Shown: piece by piece, positions 62,293 to 64,000 of the stretch
Position numbering within the stretch: position 1 is the first letter of the stretch
Layout of the letters: the number at the start of each line of letters is the position of its first letter
Assembly (NCBI RefSeq): GCF_010685995.1
Contig: NZ_JAAGWK010000016.1
Location: 107,227-171,226 of the forward strand
Direction: 5' to 3'
Length of the DNA: 64,000 nt
Source of the DNA: Goekera deserti
GTDB lineage: Bacteria > Actinomycetota > Actinomycetes > Mycobacteriales > Geodermatophilaceae
Program-made: the position numbers and the translations under genes
The notes under the pieces: model-generated
Databases searched by the model: none
What the model was told of the DNA's origin: nothing
Seen by the model: the letters and a program-made list of their open reading frames with translations, nothing else

Positions 62293-63473
62293 GAGAAGAG
62301 GTTCTCCAGCCAGAACACGAAACTGTCCCATTGGTCGACGACCAGGTCGCCGTAGATGCGGCCGACCGTGGACAGCCCGGCGGCGACGCCGATCGAGAGG
62401 AGGGCCGCGAGGACCAGCAGCACGAGCGCCAGGGTGGAGATCCGGCTGCGGTACAGCCGGCTCACCCCCTTGGCGTCCACCAGCTTGCCGCCCAGGCGCA
62501 GCCGGGTGAGGAAGGTGGAGGCCATGCCGCCGCGGCCCTTGTCCAGGAACTCGACCAGCGTGGCGTGCGTGCCGACGGCGACGATGAGCGTGGCGCCCTT
62601 CTCGTCGGCCAGCAGCATCGCGATGTCCTCGCTGGTGGCCGCGGCCGGGAAGGTGATGGCGTCCACGCCGAGGTCCTGCACCCGGGGCAGGCCGGGGGCC
62701 CGGCCGTCGGGGTAGGCGTGCACCACGACCTCGGCCCCGCAGCGCAGCACGGAGTCGCTCACCGAGTCCATGTCCCCGATGATCATGTCCGGCTGGTAGC
62801 CGGCCTCCTTGAGCGCGTCGGCCCCGCCGTCGACGCCGATCAGCACCGGCCGGTAGTCGCGGATGTAGGGCCGAAGCGCCTGCAGGTCCTCCTTGTAGTC
62901 GTACCCGCGGACGACGACCAGCACGTGCCGGCCCTCGATCCGGGTGCGCACGTCGGGCACCCCGACACCGTCGAGCAGCAGCGCGCGCTCGCGCTTCATG
63001 TACTCCATGGTGTTGGTGGCGAAGGCCTCGAGCTGGGCGGACAGGCCGGCGCGGGCCTCGGTCATGGCCTCGGCGATGCTGGCGTCGTCCTGGCGCACGC
63101 CCTCGGCGACGACGACGTCGTCGGCCATCAGCCGGTTGCCCTCCAGGTGCACCGTCGCGCCCTCCTTGAGGCGGGCGAACACCTCCTTGCCGACGCCGTC
63201 GACCAGGGGGATGCCGGCGGCGGCGAGGATGCCCGGACCGAGGTTCGGGTAGCGGCCGGAGATGCTGGCCGAGGCGTTGACCACGGCCGCGACCTTGCAG
63301 GCGACCAGGGAGTCGGCGCTCACCCGGTCGATGTCCATGTGGTCGATGACCGCGATGTCGCCGGGGCGCAGCCGCTTGGTGAGGTTCTTCGTGCGGCGGT
63401 CCAGCCGGACGGTGCCGACGACTCCGGAGGCCGTCTCGGGAGCCCGGCCGCGACGGAGGGAGCCGATGCGCAT
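62289..63473 (-). CDS. steA: SteA-like septum/cell-separation protein
   Basis: 394-residue protein of the SteA (Rv1697) family. A thiamin-pyrophosphokinase-like alpha/beta part (VDGGADALKEAGYQPDMIIG, then MDSVSDSVLRCGAEVV, near 218-252) follows an N-terminal beta region with GRYPNLGPGILAAAG and EGVRQDD. One C-terminal membrane helix (about 350-375) anchors it. Family members recruit RipA-type peptidoglycan hydrolases to the septum in corynebacteria. ATG at 63473. The nearby recN of the mycobacterial order is not seen; the gene upstream is divergent. Confidence 0.88.
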   Translation of the reverse strand: MRIGSLRRGRAPETASGVVGTVRLDRRTKNLTKRLRPGDIAVIDHMDIDRVSADSLVACKVAAVVNASASISGRYPNLGPGILAAAGIPLVDGVGKEVFARLKEGATVHLEGNRLMADDVVVAEGVRQDDASIAEAMTEARAGLSAQLEAFATNTMEYMKRERALLLDGVGVPDVRTRIEGRHVLVVVRGYDYKEDLQALRPYIRDYRPVLIGVDGGADALKEAGYQPDMIIGDMDSVSDSVLRCGAEVVVHAYPDGRAPGLPRVQDLGVDAITFPAAATSEDIAMLLADEKGATLIVAVGTHATLVEFLDKGRGGMASTFLTRLRLGGKLVDAKGVSRLYRSRISTLALVLLVLAALLSIGVAAGLSTVGRIYGDLVVDQWDSFVFWLENLFS

Positions 63474-63662
63474 GGCGGCGATGGTCGCATGGTCACCACG
63501 GGCCGCCGTCCACCGACGCGCACCGGGACGCCGTGACGGACCCCTCCCCGACGCCGGTGAGGAGCTTGTTCGTCACAGCAGGTGACCGCCACGACGGGAC
63601 ACCCGACACGCCGGGCGTGGCACCCGGTGACGTCCCGGACCTCCGCGTACGCGCGGGAGAGC

Positions 63663-64000
63663 GTGGCTGCTGTGACTGGAGGGGCGCACGCACTCAGCCG
63701 TACAGCGACTGTCCTGGAGCAGGTGACCGGGACCGAGGCACCACCCGAGGAGGCGCACGTCCGGGCGGTGCCCGACCGTCCCAACGAGGTGGCGCAGCCT
63801 GCCGGCGACCCACCCGCGGACGCGGCGGCCGGCCCGCGAGGCGGTGCCGACCGTGTCGCCGTGGACCCACCGGGCGCCACCGCCGACCCCGACGACGCCG
63901 ACGACGCCGCTGCGGTGCCGGCCAGCGCCGCAGTGCCGGCCAGCGCCGCAGTGCCGGCGAGCGCCCCGGCACCGTCCGTCCCGGCACCGTCCGTCCCGGC
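63663..64000 (+). CDS. Partial gene running off the right edge, Pro/Ala-rich N-terminus
   Basis: An open frame on the plus strand continues to the window end (about 112 codons). GTG starts are possible at 63663 and 63672 (GGGAGAG upstream) and 63723 (GGAGCAG upstream). The translation is acidic and Pro/Ala-rich and ends in VPASAA repeats and APSVP repeats, like the cytoplasmic or linker part of a larger actinobacterial protein. No domain is visible, so the product cannot be named. Codon bias looks coding from about 63723. It is divergent from steA; 63474-63662 holds only promoters. Confidence 0.5.
   Translation, partial: MAAVTGGAHALSRTATVLEQVTGTEAPPEEAHVRAVPDRPNEVAQPAGDPPADAAAGPRGGADRVAVDPPGATADPDDADDAAAVPASAAVPASAAVPASAPAPSVPAPSVP

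Noticed and set aside
63694..63987. 97-codon minus-strand Arg-rich frame
   Set aside because: Arg/Pro-rich shadow of the plus-strand partial gene; no start signal.

Overview
The window is high-GC DNA from an actinobacterium. Two blocks match gene orders known from Mycobacterium tuberculosis: gcvP-resR-nuclease-ftsR-garA-gcvH-DUF881-sbp-DUF881-pgsA (Rv1832 to Rv1822 region) and steA-steB-pyrG-nudix-xerD-parA-scpA-scpB-rluB-cmk-der (Rv1697 to Rv1713 region). Base composition, leaderless starts, MsiK-style sugar transport without its own ATPase and the gene content suggest a soil or rock actinobacterium such as Geodermatophilaceae. That placement is inference; no rRNA gene is present to confirm it.

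Layout. 1-9.2 kb: glycine cleavage (gcvP fragment, gcvH), two MerR regulators, GarA and the DUF881/Sbp/DUF881/PgsA membrane block, all on the minus strand. A 1.77 kb gap after gcvP holds two unrelated tandem-repeat arrays. 9.3-22.3 kb: accessory genes, including a FitA/VapC-type toxin-antitoxin pair, an acetyltransferase, two exported proteins of which one resembles TasA, a DHA2 efflux pump, a CPBP protease, a MerR-controlled ABC exporter, a DUF4349 lipoprotein, a chemoreceptor broken by an internal deletion, an anti-sigma-type ATPase and a homocysteine methyltransferase. 22.4-40.5 kb: the most striking region. One 13.3 kb operon of 16 tightly packed reading frames carries five C-glycoside deglycosidase-type alpha/beta sets (one fused into a single chain), two GMC oxidoreductases related to C-glycoside 3-oxidases, further sugar isomerase-like TIM barrels and a Gfo/Idh/MocA dehydrogenase. 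Next to it are a three-gene sugar ABC importer and a ROK regulator. The catabolic and transport operons start from near-identical promoters. 40.8-63.5 kb: tRNA-Pro(GGG) with a strong terminator, then a housekeeping run for ribosome assembly, nucleotides, chromosome segregation, alanine dehydrogenase, a second toxin-antitoxin pair, CTP synthase and a cell-envelope island (exporter-like membrane protein, glycosyltransferase, MurJ, MraY-like transferase, SteB, SteA). A divergent gene runs off the right edge.

How the parts work together. The proposed pathway in the 22-40 kb region is import of a plant-type glycoside by the ABC system, FAD-dependent oxidation of the sugar at C3, metal-dependent cleavage of the anomeric C-C (or C-O) bond by the TIM-barrel/DUF6379 pairs, and processing of the released keto-sugar by the remaining isomerases and the dehydrogenase. 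The five parallel cleavage modules suggest a broad range of aglycones. Family assignments come from reading motifs; substrates are inferred.
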